From: Blastocatellia bacterium
Lineage (GTDB): Bacteria > Acidobacteriota > Blastocatellia > Pyrinomonadales > Pyrinomonadaceae
Length of the DNA stretch: 17,120 nt
NCBI GenBank assembly: GCA_003487805.1
Contig: DNNE01000146.1
Span: forward strand, 1 to 17,120
Reading direction: 5' to 3'
The notes below the pieces were generated by a model, which did no database searches, was not told the DNA's origin, and saw only the letters and a list, made by a program, of their open reading frames with translations. Both the position numbers and the translations under genes were made by a program. This document shows, one piece after another, positions 1 to 6,654 of the stretch; within the stretch, counting starts at the first letter, position 1; each line of letters starts with the position of its first letter.

Positions 1-49
1 TCGACCAGCGCTTCATAGATGACCTCACTGGGTAGTGGACGGGCCTGTC

Positions 50-2143
50 CTAATCTTCTTCCGCTACGCGAATCCGGCCTTCGTCCTTCGCCTGCTGCAC
101 GATCTTCTGCGCGAGTTGTCCCGGCACCGGATCGTAATGCGAGAACTGCATGTGAAATGATCCGCGCGCGGCGGTGATCGAGTTCAACGTCGATTGATAG
201 TTGAGCATCTCCGCCATTGGCACCTGCGCTTTGATCAACTGGTTCTTGCCCCAGGTGTCCATGCCCTGCACACGTCCCCGGCGTGAGTTGAGATCGCCCA
301 TGATGTCGCCACTGCATTCCTGCGGCGCGGTAATCTCTACATCCATGATGGGCTCGAGCAGCGTCGGCTTCACCTTTTCCATCGCATTGCGAAACGCTTT
401 GCGGCCGGCCGCGCGGAAACTGTGTTCGTCAGAATCGACGTTGTGATACGAACCGTCGATCAATTGCACTTTGAAATCGACCAATGGATAGCCGGCGATA
501 GCGCCATGAGCCGCGGCCTCAATAATTCCTTTTTCAATCGCGGGCCGAAACTGTTGCGGCACTGAGCCGCCGAAAATTTTGTCTTCAAAAGTAAAGCCAC
601 TCCCGCGCGGCAGCGGTTCAAAAACTACTTTGCAATCCCCGAACTGTCCGCGGCCGCCGGTCTGCTTCTTGTGACGGCCCTGCACTTCCGCTCGCTGCGT
701 AATCGTTTCTTTGTAAGGCACCTTGGGCGGATGCAGCATCACTTCCACGTTGTAGCGCTTCTTCAATTTATCAACGATCGTTTCGACGTGAACCTGGCCT
801 GAGCCGGCGAGCAGAAACTCTTTTGTCTGCGCATCGCGAGTGAATGAAAGGGCGGGATCTTCCTCCAGAATCTTGTGAATCGCCACGCTGATTTTCTCTT
901 CGTCCTGGCGTGACTTTGGTTCGATGGCGAAAGCGATGGCCGCTTCCGGATACTGAACCGGATCGTAAATGATCGGGTGCGCCTTGTCGCACAACGTGTC
1001 TCCGGTCTGCGTCTCTTTCAATTTCACGCAGGCGATAATATCGCCGGCGTGCGCTTCAGGAATTTTATCGAGTTGTTTGCCCTGCATGGTGTGCAGCGCA
1101 CCCAGCCGTTCTGCAACGCTGCGGCTTGAGTTATAAACCGTCGCGTCCGTCCCGACTTTGCCGCTGAAGATTTTGAAGACGTTAATGCGGCCGGCGAACG
1201 GATCGGCGATCGTGCGGAAACAATAAGCAGAGAACGATTCGTTGTCTGAGTACTTCCGCGATTCTTCTTCGCCCTTCTCATTCTTGCCGTGCTCGGCTTC
1301 ATGATGCGCCGGATCAGGCGCGAATTCGATGACGTGATCGAGCAAAGTCGAAAGCCCAACTAGAGTCGTCGTCGAAACCGCATACACCGGGCAAAGTTTG
1401 CTGTTGGCAATCGCGGCGCCGATGTTCGGCAGCACGTCCGAATCATCCAGCGTTCCCTGGTCGAAATACTTTTCCATCAACGCGTCATCTGATTCAGCGA
1501 CGAGTTCGACCAGTCGCTCGCGGGTTTTATCAACTACGTCGCGGCCTTCGGTTGGGATATCGATCTCTTTAGCTTTGCCGTGCTCGTCGAACTCATACGC
1601 CTTCATGTGCACGATATCGACGACGCCCTTGAAGTTTTGTTCCTTTCCGATCGGCAAAGTGAAAGGCACGATCGCTCGCTTGAAAACGTTGTGCGCGCTG
1701 TCGAGCGCGATACCGATGTCCGCATGCTCCTTATCCAGTTTCGTCACTACCATCATGCGCGGCAGCATGAATTCATTCGCATAATTCCAAACTTTTTCCG
1801 TCTGCACCTCGACGCCTTTGACGCCGTCGACAACGACCATGCCGCAGTCGGCGACCCGACAGGCCGGCCGTGCGTGCGAAACGAAAGCCGCATATCCCGG
1901 CGTGTCGATCAAATTAACTTTCGTCTCTTTATGTTCGAGGTGGGCGAGCGCGGTGTTGAGCGTGATCTTGCGGGCGATGGAATCTTCGTCATGGTCGGTA
2001 ACGGTCGTGCCTTCATCGACTTTGCCCCAGCGAGACGTGGCGCCTGCGACGTGGAGAAGGGAACTAATCAGTTGCGTCTTCCCGGCGTCGCCATGTCCAA
2101 TGACCGCAAGGTTGCGAATGGCTTCGGTAGCGTAGGCTTTCAT
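50..2143 (-). CDS. Elongation factor G-like GTPase, EF-G-2 type
   Basis: A 697-aa translational GTPase with full EF-G architecture: G domain with P-loop GHGDAGKT (residues 16-23), DTPGY (80-84) and TKLD (134-137); domain II around 310-400; then domains III, IV and V, with domain IV marked by GGRGQFGDCKV and DGSYHNVDSDEHSF. Canonical EF-G has DTPGH, with the His taking part in GTP hydrolysis, and NKMD at G4. Here Tyr84 replaces the His and G4 is TKLD. From memory the same changes occur in the Thermus EF-G-2 subfamily, so this is probably a paralogue and not the main, usually str-operon-encoded, translocase. No rpsL, rpsG or tuf lies nearby. Length is normal for EF-G. The start at 2143 has AAAGGA upstream with a rather long 13-nt spacing. 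It is transcribed divergently from the serine-hydrolase-like gene. It presumably acts on ribosomes in the cytoplasm; its exact role is unknown. Confidence 0.9.
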   Translation of the reverse strand: MKAYATEAIRNLAVIGHGDAGKTQLISSLLHVAGATSRWGKVDEGTTVTDHDEDSIARKITLNTALAHLEHKETKVNLIDTPGYAAFVSHARPACRVADCGMVVVDGVKGVEVQTEKVWNYANEFMLPRMMVVTKLDKEHADIGIALDSAHNVFKRAIVPFTLPIGKEQNFKGVVDIVHMKAYEFDEHGKAKEIDIPTEGRDVVDKTRERLVELVAESDDALMEKYFDQGTLDDSDVLPNIGAAIANSKLCPVYAVSTTTLVGLSTLLDHVIEFAPDPAHHEAEHGKNEKGEEESRKYSDNESFSAYCFRTIADPFAGRINVFKIFSGKVGTDATVYNSSRSVAERLGALHTMQGKQLDKIPEAHAGDIIACVKLKETQTGDTLCDKAHPIIYDPVQYPEAAIAFAIEPKSRQDEEKISVAIHKILEEDPALSFTRDAQTKEFLLAGSGQVHVETIVDKLKKRYNVEVMLHPPKVPYKETITQRAEVQGRHKKQTGGRGQFGDCKVVFEPLPRGSGFTFEDKIFGGSVPQQFRPAIEKGIIEAAAHGAIAGYPLVDFKVQLIDGSYHNVDSDEHSFRAAGRKAFRNAMEKVKPTLLEPIMDVEITAPQECSGDIMGDLNSRRGRVQGMDTWGKNQLIKAQVPMAEMLNYQSTLNSITAARGSFHMQFSHYDPVPGQLAQKIVQQAKDEGRIRVAEED

Positions 2144-2260
2144 AAGAGCGAATGAGTCCTTTCAGAGATCGAGTTCCGGCGACAGTCATGCCTCGGTTTC
2201 ATCGGTTAATGAAAAAGCAGGATGTGACTGCGGATTGAGCGATAATTTATCCGAGCGCAG

Positions 2261-2289
2261 TTGGCAAAGGCAAGCAGCGATAGGATACT
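2261..2289 (+). promoter_or_regulatory. Candidate sigma70-like promoter of the serine-hydrolase-like gene
   Basis: TTGGCA (2261-2266, 5 of 6 to the -35 consensus) is followed after exactly 17 bases by GATACT (2284-2289, 4 of 6 to the -10 consensus). Transcription would begin near 2296, giving a leader of about 42 nt before the ATG at 2338. The site lies in the divergent spacer between the EF-G-like gene and this gene. It is prediction by eye only; sigma specificity in this phylum may differ. Confidence 0.35.
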
Positions 2290-2337
2290 AGCCGGCGTTT
2301 CGAACCCGAGCGCTGACTGCTGGTGGAGGAATTTCTC

Positions 2338-3717
2338 ATGAAGTCAATCATTCGCCTGATACTTCTGGCAGCGATGATTTGGCCGAGCCTGAACCCAATA
2401 CCGGCCAACGCCCACACGCCGGCGAGGGATGACAGGACGATCGAGTCAAAAGTTGACGCCTATCTGAGGCCATTTCTTGATCTTCATGGCTTCACTGGTT
2501 CGATCCTGATTGCTAAAGGCGGGCGCGTGCTCTTAAGCAAAGGCTATGGCATGGCCAACTTCGAGTTGAACGTGCCGAACACGCCGCAAACGAAGTTTCA
2601 TCTTGGTTCGGTCTCAAAGACTTTCACGGCCGCCGCGATCATGGTTTTGCAGGAGCGTGGCAAACTTAATGTTTCTGATCTGCTCTCTAAATACATTCCT
2701 GATTATCCGAATGGAGATCGCATCACGCTGCATCATTTGTTGACGAACACGTCGGGCATTCCCAACGTCAACAACTTTCCTGAGTACGCGACCCAGTCAA
2801 AGTTTCCACACACGCCGAGCGACCTGATTCCGATGTTCAAGCAGAAGCCGCTGGACTTCGAGCCGGGCACGCGCGGATACACGGAGAGCAATTCGAATTA
2901 CAACTTGCTCGCATTCATTATCGAGAAGCTTTCTGGCCAGACATATCGTGAGTTTCTGAAGCAGAATATTTTCGATCCGCTCTTGTTGCGCGATACGAAT
3001 CATGACGGTGAGGCGAGCGTCTTGATTGCAAATAAAGCCTCAGGCTATGTCCCAGTGGGAGCCGCGAGCGTTGAGAACGCGCCATATCTCGATTGGTCAA
3101 TCAAGACCGGCAATGGTTCGATCTATTCAACGGTTGAAGATCTCTTGCGTTGGGATCGCGCCCTGTATGCTGAAAAGATTTTGAAGAAGAGTTCGTTGCA
3201 GCAAATGTTCACCGAGCAATACGGTTGGTTCTACGGCAAACGCATGAATCGTACTGTCGTGCGTATGAATGGTCGCAGTCCCGGATTCAACTCTGATTTC
3301 CAGCGATACGTCGATGATGACGTGTGCATCATCGTGCTGGCGAATACTTATGTTCCAACTGCGAGCGTCATCGGGAGTGATTTAGCGAAGATCGTTTTCG
3401 GAGAGCCTTATGAAGTTCCGAAACTCGTCAAGCCCGTGCGCGTCGACGCGAAAGTGCTTGAGTCGTATGCAGGTCGTTACCAGTTCGGCTCTGATTTTTT
3501 TGTGCCGCGCGGTGTGTATGCCGTCGAAGAGAAAAATGGTGAGTTGCTGCTGGTCGCGCCTGGCGCGAACGCGACGCTGGTCCCGCAATCAGAAACGGAT
3601 TTCTTCGATCGTCCGTTTTGGTCCATGATCGTTTTCGCCAAAGACAGTCAAGGCAAGGTCACGCACTTGATTTGGCGTTATGGCGGCCAGGATTATCGCG
3701 CTGAGAGGTTGCCGTGA
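2338..3717 (+). CDS. Exported serine hydrolase-fold protein (beta-lactamase/PBP class C-like) with degenerate active site
   Basis: I choose ATG 2338 (459 aa) over an in-frame GTG at 2323 because GGAGGA (2325-2330) lies 7 nt before it and the protein then begins directly with a signal peptide (residues 1-25, ending PANA). The body matches the beta-lactamase-related serine hydrolase family: SVSK (S91-K94, the SxxK nucleophile and base), LLTNTSGI (135-141), EPGTR (175-179), SNSNYNLLAFIIEKLSG (184-200) and IYSTVEDLLRWDRAL (262-276). A C-terminal tail domain of about 90 residues follows (370-459). The Tyr expected in the YxN motif is Glu183 (E-S-N), and the usual HxG before PGFNS is M-N-G (310-312), so two of three catalytic motifs are altered. 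It may be a pseudoenzyme or have changed specificity. Family members include D-aminopeptidases, esterases and PBP4*-type proteins; the substrate cannot be told. It should act outside the cytoplasmic membrane. Confidence 0.85.
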   Translation: MKSIIRLILLAAMIWPSLNPIPANAHTPARDDRTIESKVDAYLRPFLDLHGFTGSILIAKGGRVLLSKGYGMANFELNVPNTPQTKFHLGSVSKTFTAAAIMVLQERGKLNVSDLLSKYIPDYPNGDRITLHHLLTNTSGIPNVNNFPEYATQSKFPHTPSDLIPMFKQKPLDFEPGTRGYTESNSNYNLLAFIIEKLSGQTYREFLKQNIFDPLLLRDTNHDGEASVLIANKASGYVPVGAASVENAPYLDWSIKTGNGSIYSTVEDLLRWDRALYAEKILKKSSLQQMFTEQYGWFYGKRMNRTVVRMNGRSPGFNSDFQRYVDDDVCIIVLANTYVPTASVIGSDLAKIVFGEPYEVPKLVKPVRVDAKVLESYAGRYQFGSDFFVPRGVYAVEEKNGELLLVAPGANATLVPQSETDFFDRPFWSMIVFAKDSQGKVTHLIWRYGGQDYRAERLP

Positions 3718-3740
3718 GAGTGATCGGCCTTGTCGCCAAG

Positions 3741-3857
3741 CGACGCAAGCGGGTTCAAAACTCGTTAGTGCCAGGATTTCTGAACTACACGATATTACCC
3801 GCTCGCTAGCGCGAGCGGTTCCGCACCTTGCCCGCTCATTCGCGGTCGGGCCTCTGA
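3741..3857. repeat. Composite palindromic intergenic repeat, copy 1
   Basis: This copy matches copy 2 (4785-4940) along nearly its whole length, including the spacer words TTAGTGCCA and GATTTCTGAA. Its right hairpin is perfect: CCGCTCGC (3799-3806), loop tagc, GCGAGCGG (3811-3818). The left hairpin is degenerate and only GCAAGCGGGT (3745-3754) is clear. The right outer arm, CGGTCGGGC with flanks, lies near 3843-3856. It sits between the serine-hydrolase-like gene and the VWFA-like gene. No coding capacity is apparent. Confidence 0.8.
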
Positions 3858-3912
3858 CGCCGTAATCCCTCAAGTTGGCAACGTGCGCTACGCACGAGAC
3901 ATCTTAAACACG

Positions 3913-3958
3913 ACCCAGACAAATCAACGAACTTCAGGCGAAGTAGATTTCGCTGGGT
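3913..3958 (+). promoter_or_regulatory. Nested stem-loop in the leader of the VWFA-like gene
   Basis: ACCCAGACAAAT (3913-3924) can pair with ATTTCGCTGGGT (3947-3958), 10 of 12 positions complementary. An inner hairpin, ACTTC (3931-3935) with GAAGT (3940-3944), is nested inside. The structure ends two bases before the ribosome binding site GAGG (3961-3964) of the gene starting at 3972. It could affect translation or RNA stability, or be fortuitous. I recognise no riboswitch class. Confidence 0.35.
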
Positions 3959-3971
3959 TAGAGGTACGAAC

Positions 3972-4691
3972 ATGTTTAGAAAGATTTCTTCACTTCTGAT
4001 TGTCTCATTTTTGGTCGTCATTACTGTTGCGACTTCGTCGAGCGCACTTGGTAACAGCAGCGACGCGGTGCGCGTGCGCGAGCCGCTCAACATCGCGATT
4101 CTTATTCAGGACGATCTGACGTCGCGGGTTGGCAATGAGCTGGGCGTCACGCGACAGTTTATCCGTGCTTTGCCGGCAGGCTCACGCGTAATGATTGGCT
4201 ATATCACTGCTGGATCGTTGCAGGTGCGGCAGCCATTCACGACTGATCTTAATCGCGCGGCTAACTCATTGCGCATTCCAATCGCCAGCACCTCAGCTTC
4301 TGCTTACAATCCGTATGTCGAAGTCATCGAGGCGCTGAAAAAATTTGATTCAAGTTGGAATGGTCACAACGCAGTGCTGTTTATTTCCGATGGGTTGGAT
4401 ACTTCGCAAGGCTTTGATGCAACCGCGGCCGGCCTAACGCTCGACATCGATCGAACCATTAAAGAAGCGAACCGGCGTAGCGTGGCGATCTATTCCTTCT
4501 ACGCTCCTTCCGTCGGCTTGACGAGCCACAGCTATCTGGCGGCGAGCTTCGGGCAAAGCTCTTTGAATCGCGTGTCGCATGACACCGGGGGTAAGGCTTT
4601 CTTTCAAGGGACGACCGGCTTCGTCACGTTTGACTCGTACTTTAGCAGGCTGACGCAGGAATTGAATCGCGCGTACGCAACAGCCTCATAA
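3972..4691 (+). CDS. Exported VWFA-like protein with altered MIDAS motif
   Basis: A 239-aa protein with a signal peptide (about residues 1-25: MFRKISS, a hydrophobic stretch 8-20, then SSSALG). The rest resembles a single von Willebrand factor A domain of the kind abundant in Acidobacteriota. A first strand, LNIAILIQDD (39-48), stands where DxSxS should be: the residues are D47-x-L49-x-S51, so the first Ser is Leu. The later strand VLFISDGLDTS (135-145) carries the MIDAS-type Asp140. A terminal strand, SVAIYSFYAP (170-179), and DTGGKAFF (204-211) are also typical of VWFA-related proteins. It is short compared with the usual roughly 300-aa relatives and has no membrane anchor after the domain. 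The start is supported by GAGG at 3961-3964, 7 nt upstream. It probably mediates extracytoplasmic protein contacts; metal binding is uncertain. A tandem hairpin terminator follows. Confidence 0.75.
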   Translation: MFRKISSLLIVSFLVVITVATSSSALGNSSDAVRVREPLNIAILIQDDLTSRVGNELGVTRQFIRALPAGSRVMIGYITAGSLQVRQPFTTDLNRAANSLRIPIASTSASAYNPYVEVIEALKKFDSSWNGHNAVLFISDGLDTSQGFDATAAGLTLDIDRTIKEANRRSVAIYSFYAPSVGLTSHSYLAASFGQSSLNRVSHDTGGKAFFQGTTGFVTFDSYFSRLTQELNRAYATAS

Positions 4692-4708
4692 GTAACGCAA
4701 GACAGGTA

Positions 4709-4729
4709 GCGCAAGATGTTATCTTGCGC
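4709..4729. other. Perfect 9-bp hairpin after the VWFA-like gene
   Basis: GCGCAAGAT (4709-4717), loop gtt, and ATCTTGCGC (4721-4729) form a perfect stem starting 17 nt after the stop codon. No T-tract follows directly. It stands just before a second, T-tailed hairpin and may protect the mRNA 3' end or belong to a repeat. Confidence 0.6.
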
Positions 4730-4732
4730 CAG

Positions 4733-4770
4733 AACGCCGCGGGTTTCGACGCCTGCGGCGTTTTTGTTTT
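4733..4770 (+). terminator. Rho-independent terminator of the VWFA-like gene
   Basis: AACGCCGC (4733-4740) pairs with GCGGCGTT (4755-4762). The stem can extend inward through GGG/TCC-type pairs to about 11 bp. TTTGTTTT (4763-4770) follows. The GC-rich stem plus T-tract is the classical form of an intrinsic terminator on the plus strand. Confidence 0.85.
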
Positions 4771-4784
4771 ATTGAAGCTGTGTC

Positions 4785-4940
4785 AGAAGCCCGTCCGTGA
4801 GGGAGCGCTCGGGTACAGAACCGCTTGCGCCAGCAAGCGGGTGCAGCCCGTTTTAGTGCCAAGATTTCTGAAATACCTGGATTACCCACTCGCTAGCGCG
4901 AGCGGTTCCTTACCTTGCCCTCCCTCACGGTCGGGCTTCT
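4785..4940. repeat. Composite palindromic intergenic repeat, copy 2 (most complete)
   Basis: The outer arms AGAAGCCCGTCCGTGAGGGA (from 4785) and TCCCTCACGGTCGGGCTTCT (to 4940) are inverted with one mismatch. Inside lie two opposed hairpins. The left is CCGCTTGC, loop gcca, GCAAGCGG, preceded by GGTACAGAA. The right is CCACTCGC, loop tagc, GCGAGCGG, followed by TTCCTTACC. The spacer between the hairpins (about 4842-4882) is shared with copy 1. The whole unit reads as a bipartite, BIME-like element, lying between the VWFA-like gene and the three-gene operon. Confidence 0.85.
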
Positions 4941-4999
4941 GAAACTTCAGACCGACGAAAAACTCTGGTGCGACATCGATCTCGGTGGTAAATTATGCC

Positions 5000-5041
5000 G
5001 GTCACAGTCAGACCAATCTAACGCTGGTCTCAGTCATGACC
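5000..5041. promoter_or_regulatory. Dyad with both direct and inverted symmetry upstream of the three-gene operon
   Basis: GGTCA (5000-5004), CAGTC, AGACCA (5010-5015), nine bases, TGGTCT (5025-5030), CAGTCA, TGACC (5037-5041). The outer 5-bp and inner 6-bp arms are perfectly inverted. The CAGTC core appears in the same orientation on both sides, so the halves also resemble a direct repeat (GTCxCAGTCA). It ends 73 nt before the ATG at 5115. It could be an operator for a dimeric regulator or a leader RNA stem. No regulator gene is adjacent. No convincing -35/-10 pair was found in this spacer. Confidence 0.4.
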
Positions 5042-5114
5042 GCAGAGAAACCCGCAACCGCTTTGCTGACAGGCGCGGACCCCCATCCGCCGTTCGCCCA
5101 ATATTCTTCCGACA

Positions 5115-5456
5115 ATGACTGACAACAAAGGCCGCGAATACTGCCTAATCGTGGAAGGCGCTTACTTAACGGAAAGTGAGGCCGAACATGCTTTGCGCGA
5201 TCCGTTTATCGAAGACTGGGTCGAAGAGCATGGCCACTTCAAGATTCACAACATGGACGACATTCAAGTGACGCCCGGGGTGACGCTGGGTTCGCTCGGA
5301 GTGGTCGAGTTGGACGAGCGCATTTTTGAAATAGCCAGCGTCGATGCCGATCACCCCTTGACTGAACATAAAGCGAAAGGCATCGCCGAAGCATTGCGGC
5401 GACAGGACATGTTCGATGAGATCGATGTCGAGCCGCGCGAGGGAGAGCCGGCGTGA
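5115..5456 (+). CDS. Unrecognised acidic 113-aa cytoplasmic protein, first gene of a coupled operon
   Basis: I do not recognise this family. The 113-aa product has no signal peptide or membrane segment and is rich in Asp and Glu. A middle part predicted to be strand-rich (DIQVTPGVTLGSLGVVELDERIFEIASVD, given here as residues about 49-77) is followed by a helix (HKAKGIAEALRRQDMF) and an acidic end. The start at 5115 has no obvious Shine-Dalgarno sequence, so it is less certain than the end. The stop overlaps the next start in GTGA (5453-5456), showing translational coupling to the membrane protein and, through it, to the macro-domain gene. It is therefore a likely partner or regulator of one of these. 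Nothing in its sequence identifies a catalytic site. Confidence 0.7.
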   Translation: MTDNKGREYCLIVEGAYLTESEAEHALRDPFIEDWVEEHGHFKIHNMDDIQVTPGVTLGSLGVVELDERIFEIASVDADHPLTEHKAKGIAEALRRQDMFDEIDVEPREGEPA

Positions 5457-6094
5457 AGTGGAATTGGGATCCACGCACATGGAAGACATCAACGAAACTG
5501 TTGCTGGGGCTGGCGACGTTGTGGCCGATCATTTACATCGGATTGTTCATGATCCTGGTTTTCTCGGGCGTCTTGTTTGGAGCGATTCTAAGTAAACACG
5601 CGGAACCGGATCGGACGAATCTTGATTTGATCCAGTTGGAAAAAAAGATTCAAAATGGTGAAATCAAAGAACTACGAATCACGGCCAGCGAAATAGAGGC
5701 AATCGATCGCGACGGACAGAGTTTTCTAACCTATGTGAATAATAGCTCGACCCGCGACGAGATCATTCGCCAGGGAAAAGAGTTAGACTCCAACAAACAC
5801 CCACGAGTCTCGAAGATTGATGAAAACAGTTCTGAGGGGCCGCTGAATCCGATCTTCCCGATTGGGATTGGTTTGTTTTTCCTGTGCCACATGCTGACGA
5901 TCCTACTGACGTTTTTGCTCATGCCGTTGTACATTATTCTCGCCGTCAAGGATGAGCGTCATGATCAAACTACGCGAATCATCTGGGTGGTGTTGTTAGC
6001 GACGATGGGAATGCTTGCTAATCCCGTCTACTGGTATTTATATATCTGGCGCCAGGCGAGACCTCTGGCGGAACCGCCGTCAAATCCAATATGA
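5453..6094 (+). CDS. Membrane protein with FtsH-ectodomain-like segment, no AAA or peptidase domain
   Basis: A 213-aa integral membrane protein starting at GTG 5453, inside the GTGA overlap with the upstream stop and preceded by GGGAGAG (5441-5447). Hydrophobic segments lie at about residues 17-46, 136-166 and 176-198. Between the first and second is an extramembrane region of about 90 residues. Its first part (LIQLEKKIQNGEIKEL, then ITASEIEAIDRDGQSFLTYV, about 59-95) closely resembles the pattern of the FtsH extracellular domain (F-x-x-x-V-x-x-G-x-V-x-x-V, then DG-x-x-F-x-T-Y). FtsH itself continues into an AAA ATPase and zinc protease, which are absent here. The C-terminal tail (KDERHDQTTR, then the third segment) is simple. 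It ends in an ATGA overlap with the macro-domain gene. Assignment to the FtsH-ext family is inference from motif resemblance. Confidence 0.75.
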   Translation: MKWNWDPRTWKTSTKLLLGLATLWPIIYIGLFMILVFSGVLFGAILSKHAEPDRTNLDLIQLEKKIQNGEIKELRITASEIEAIDRDGQSFLTYVNNSSTRDEIIRQGKELDSNKHPRVSKIDENSSEGPLNPIFPIGIGLFFLCHMLTILLTFLLMPLYIILAVKDERHDQTTRIIWVVLLATMGMLANPVYWYLYIWRQARPLAEPPSNPI

Positions 6095-6654
6095 CTTCCG
6101 ATTCAGCGATGCGAACATTTCTCGACGGCCGCGTGACCGTCATCGTCGGCGACATCACCAAACAGGATGTCGAAGCGATCGTGAACGCCGCGAATTCGTC
6201 TCTGCTCGGCGGCGGCGGAGTCGACGGCGCCATTCATCGCGCGGGTGGACCGGCAATCCTGGAAGAGTGTCGTGAAATTCGACGCACGCGTTTTCCCCAG
6301 GGACTGCCGACCGGCGAAGCTGTCGTGACGACCGGCGGAAATCTCCAGGCGCTCTATGTGATTCACACCGTCGGGCCAATCTATGGCGAACATCGCGGTG
6401 AAGAAGCTGAGCTGCTGGCGAACTGTTATCACAACTCGTTGACTCTGGCGGTGGAAAAGAACGTGACGTCAGTTGCGTTTCCATCAATCGCGACAGGTGT
6501 CTATGGTTATCCGCGAGCAGAAGCGGCCGACATTTCGTCGCGGACCATCGAGAATTTTCTCTCCACCGATCGGCAATTAAAAGAAGTGCGTTTGGTTTTC
6601 TTTCAGGCACAAGACGCGGAAATATTTTTGGAGAATCAGAAGTTTAGTGAATAA
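6091..6654 (+). CDS. Macro-domain protein, MacroD/YmdB type (putative O-acetyl-ADP-ribose deacetylase / ADP-ribosylhydrolase)
   Basis: A 187-aa single macro domain with the complete MacroD-type signature: VGDIT (19-23), IVNAANSSLLGGGGVDGAIH (30-49), TGEAVVTTGGNL (74-85), VIHTVGP (90-96) and IATGVYGYP (133-141). In this family the Asn-Ala-Ala-Asn and the GGGVDGAIH loop bind the diphosphate and distal ribose, and Asn35 and Asp45 correspond to residues implicated in deacetylation of O-acetyl-ADP-ribose and removal of ADP-ribose from acidic side chains. Length matches YmdB. The start at 6091 lies in an ATGA overlap with the preceding stop, which favours it over ATG 6109. There is no signal peptide, so it acts in the cytoplasm. 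It is third in a coupled operon with an unknown acidic protein and a membrane protein, which may mean a role in membrane-linked ADP-ribose signalling or repair; that is conjecture. Confidence 0.93.
   Translation: MTSDSAMRTFLDGRVTVIVGDITKQDVEAIVNAANSSLLGGGGVDGAIHRAGGPAILEECREIRRTRFPQGLPTGEAVVTTGGNLQALYVIHTVGPIYGEHRGEEAELLANCYHNSLTLAVEKNVTSVAFPSIATGVYGYPRAEAADISSRTIENFLSTDRQLKEVRLVFFQAQDAEIFLENQKFSE

Noticed and set aside
1580..2155. 191-codon open frame on the plus strand
   Set aside because: Fully antisense to the G domain of the EF-G-like gene, which is unambiguous; no family pattern in the translation.
2323..2337. GTG start at 2323 for the serine-hydrolase-like gene
   Set aside because: GTG 2323 overlaps the GGAGGA that serves ATG 2338, and would put five extra residues before an otherwise typical signal peptide.
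3103..3111. K-T-G tripeptide at residues 256-258 of the serine-hydrolase-like protein as the third catalytic motif
   Set aside because: It lies just before the conserved IYSTVEDLLRW segment, which normally precedes the true K/HxG motif; the real position aligns with M-N-G before PGFNS.
4915..5118. 67-codon open frame between the VWFA-like gene and the operon
   Set aside because: It starts inside the outer arm of palindromic repeat copy 2, passes through the dyad at 5000-5041 and has no ribosome binding site.
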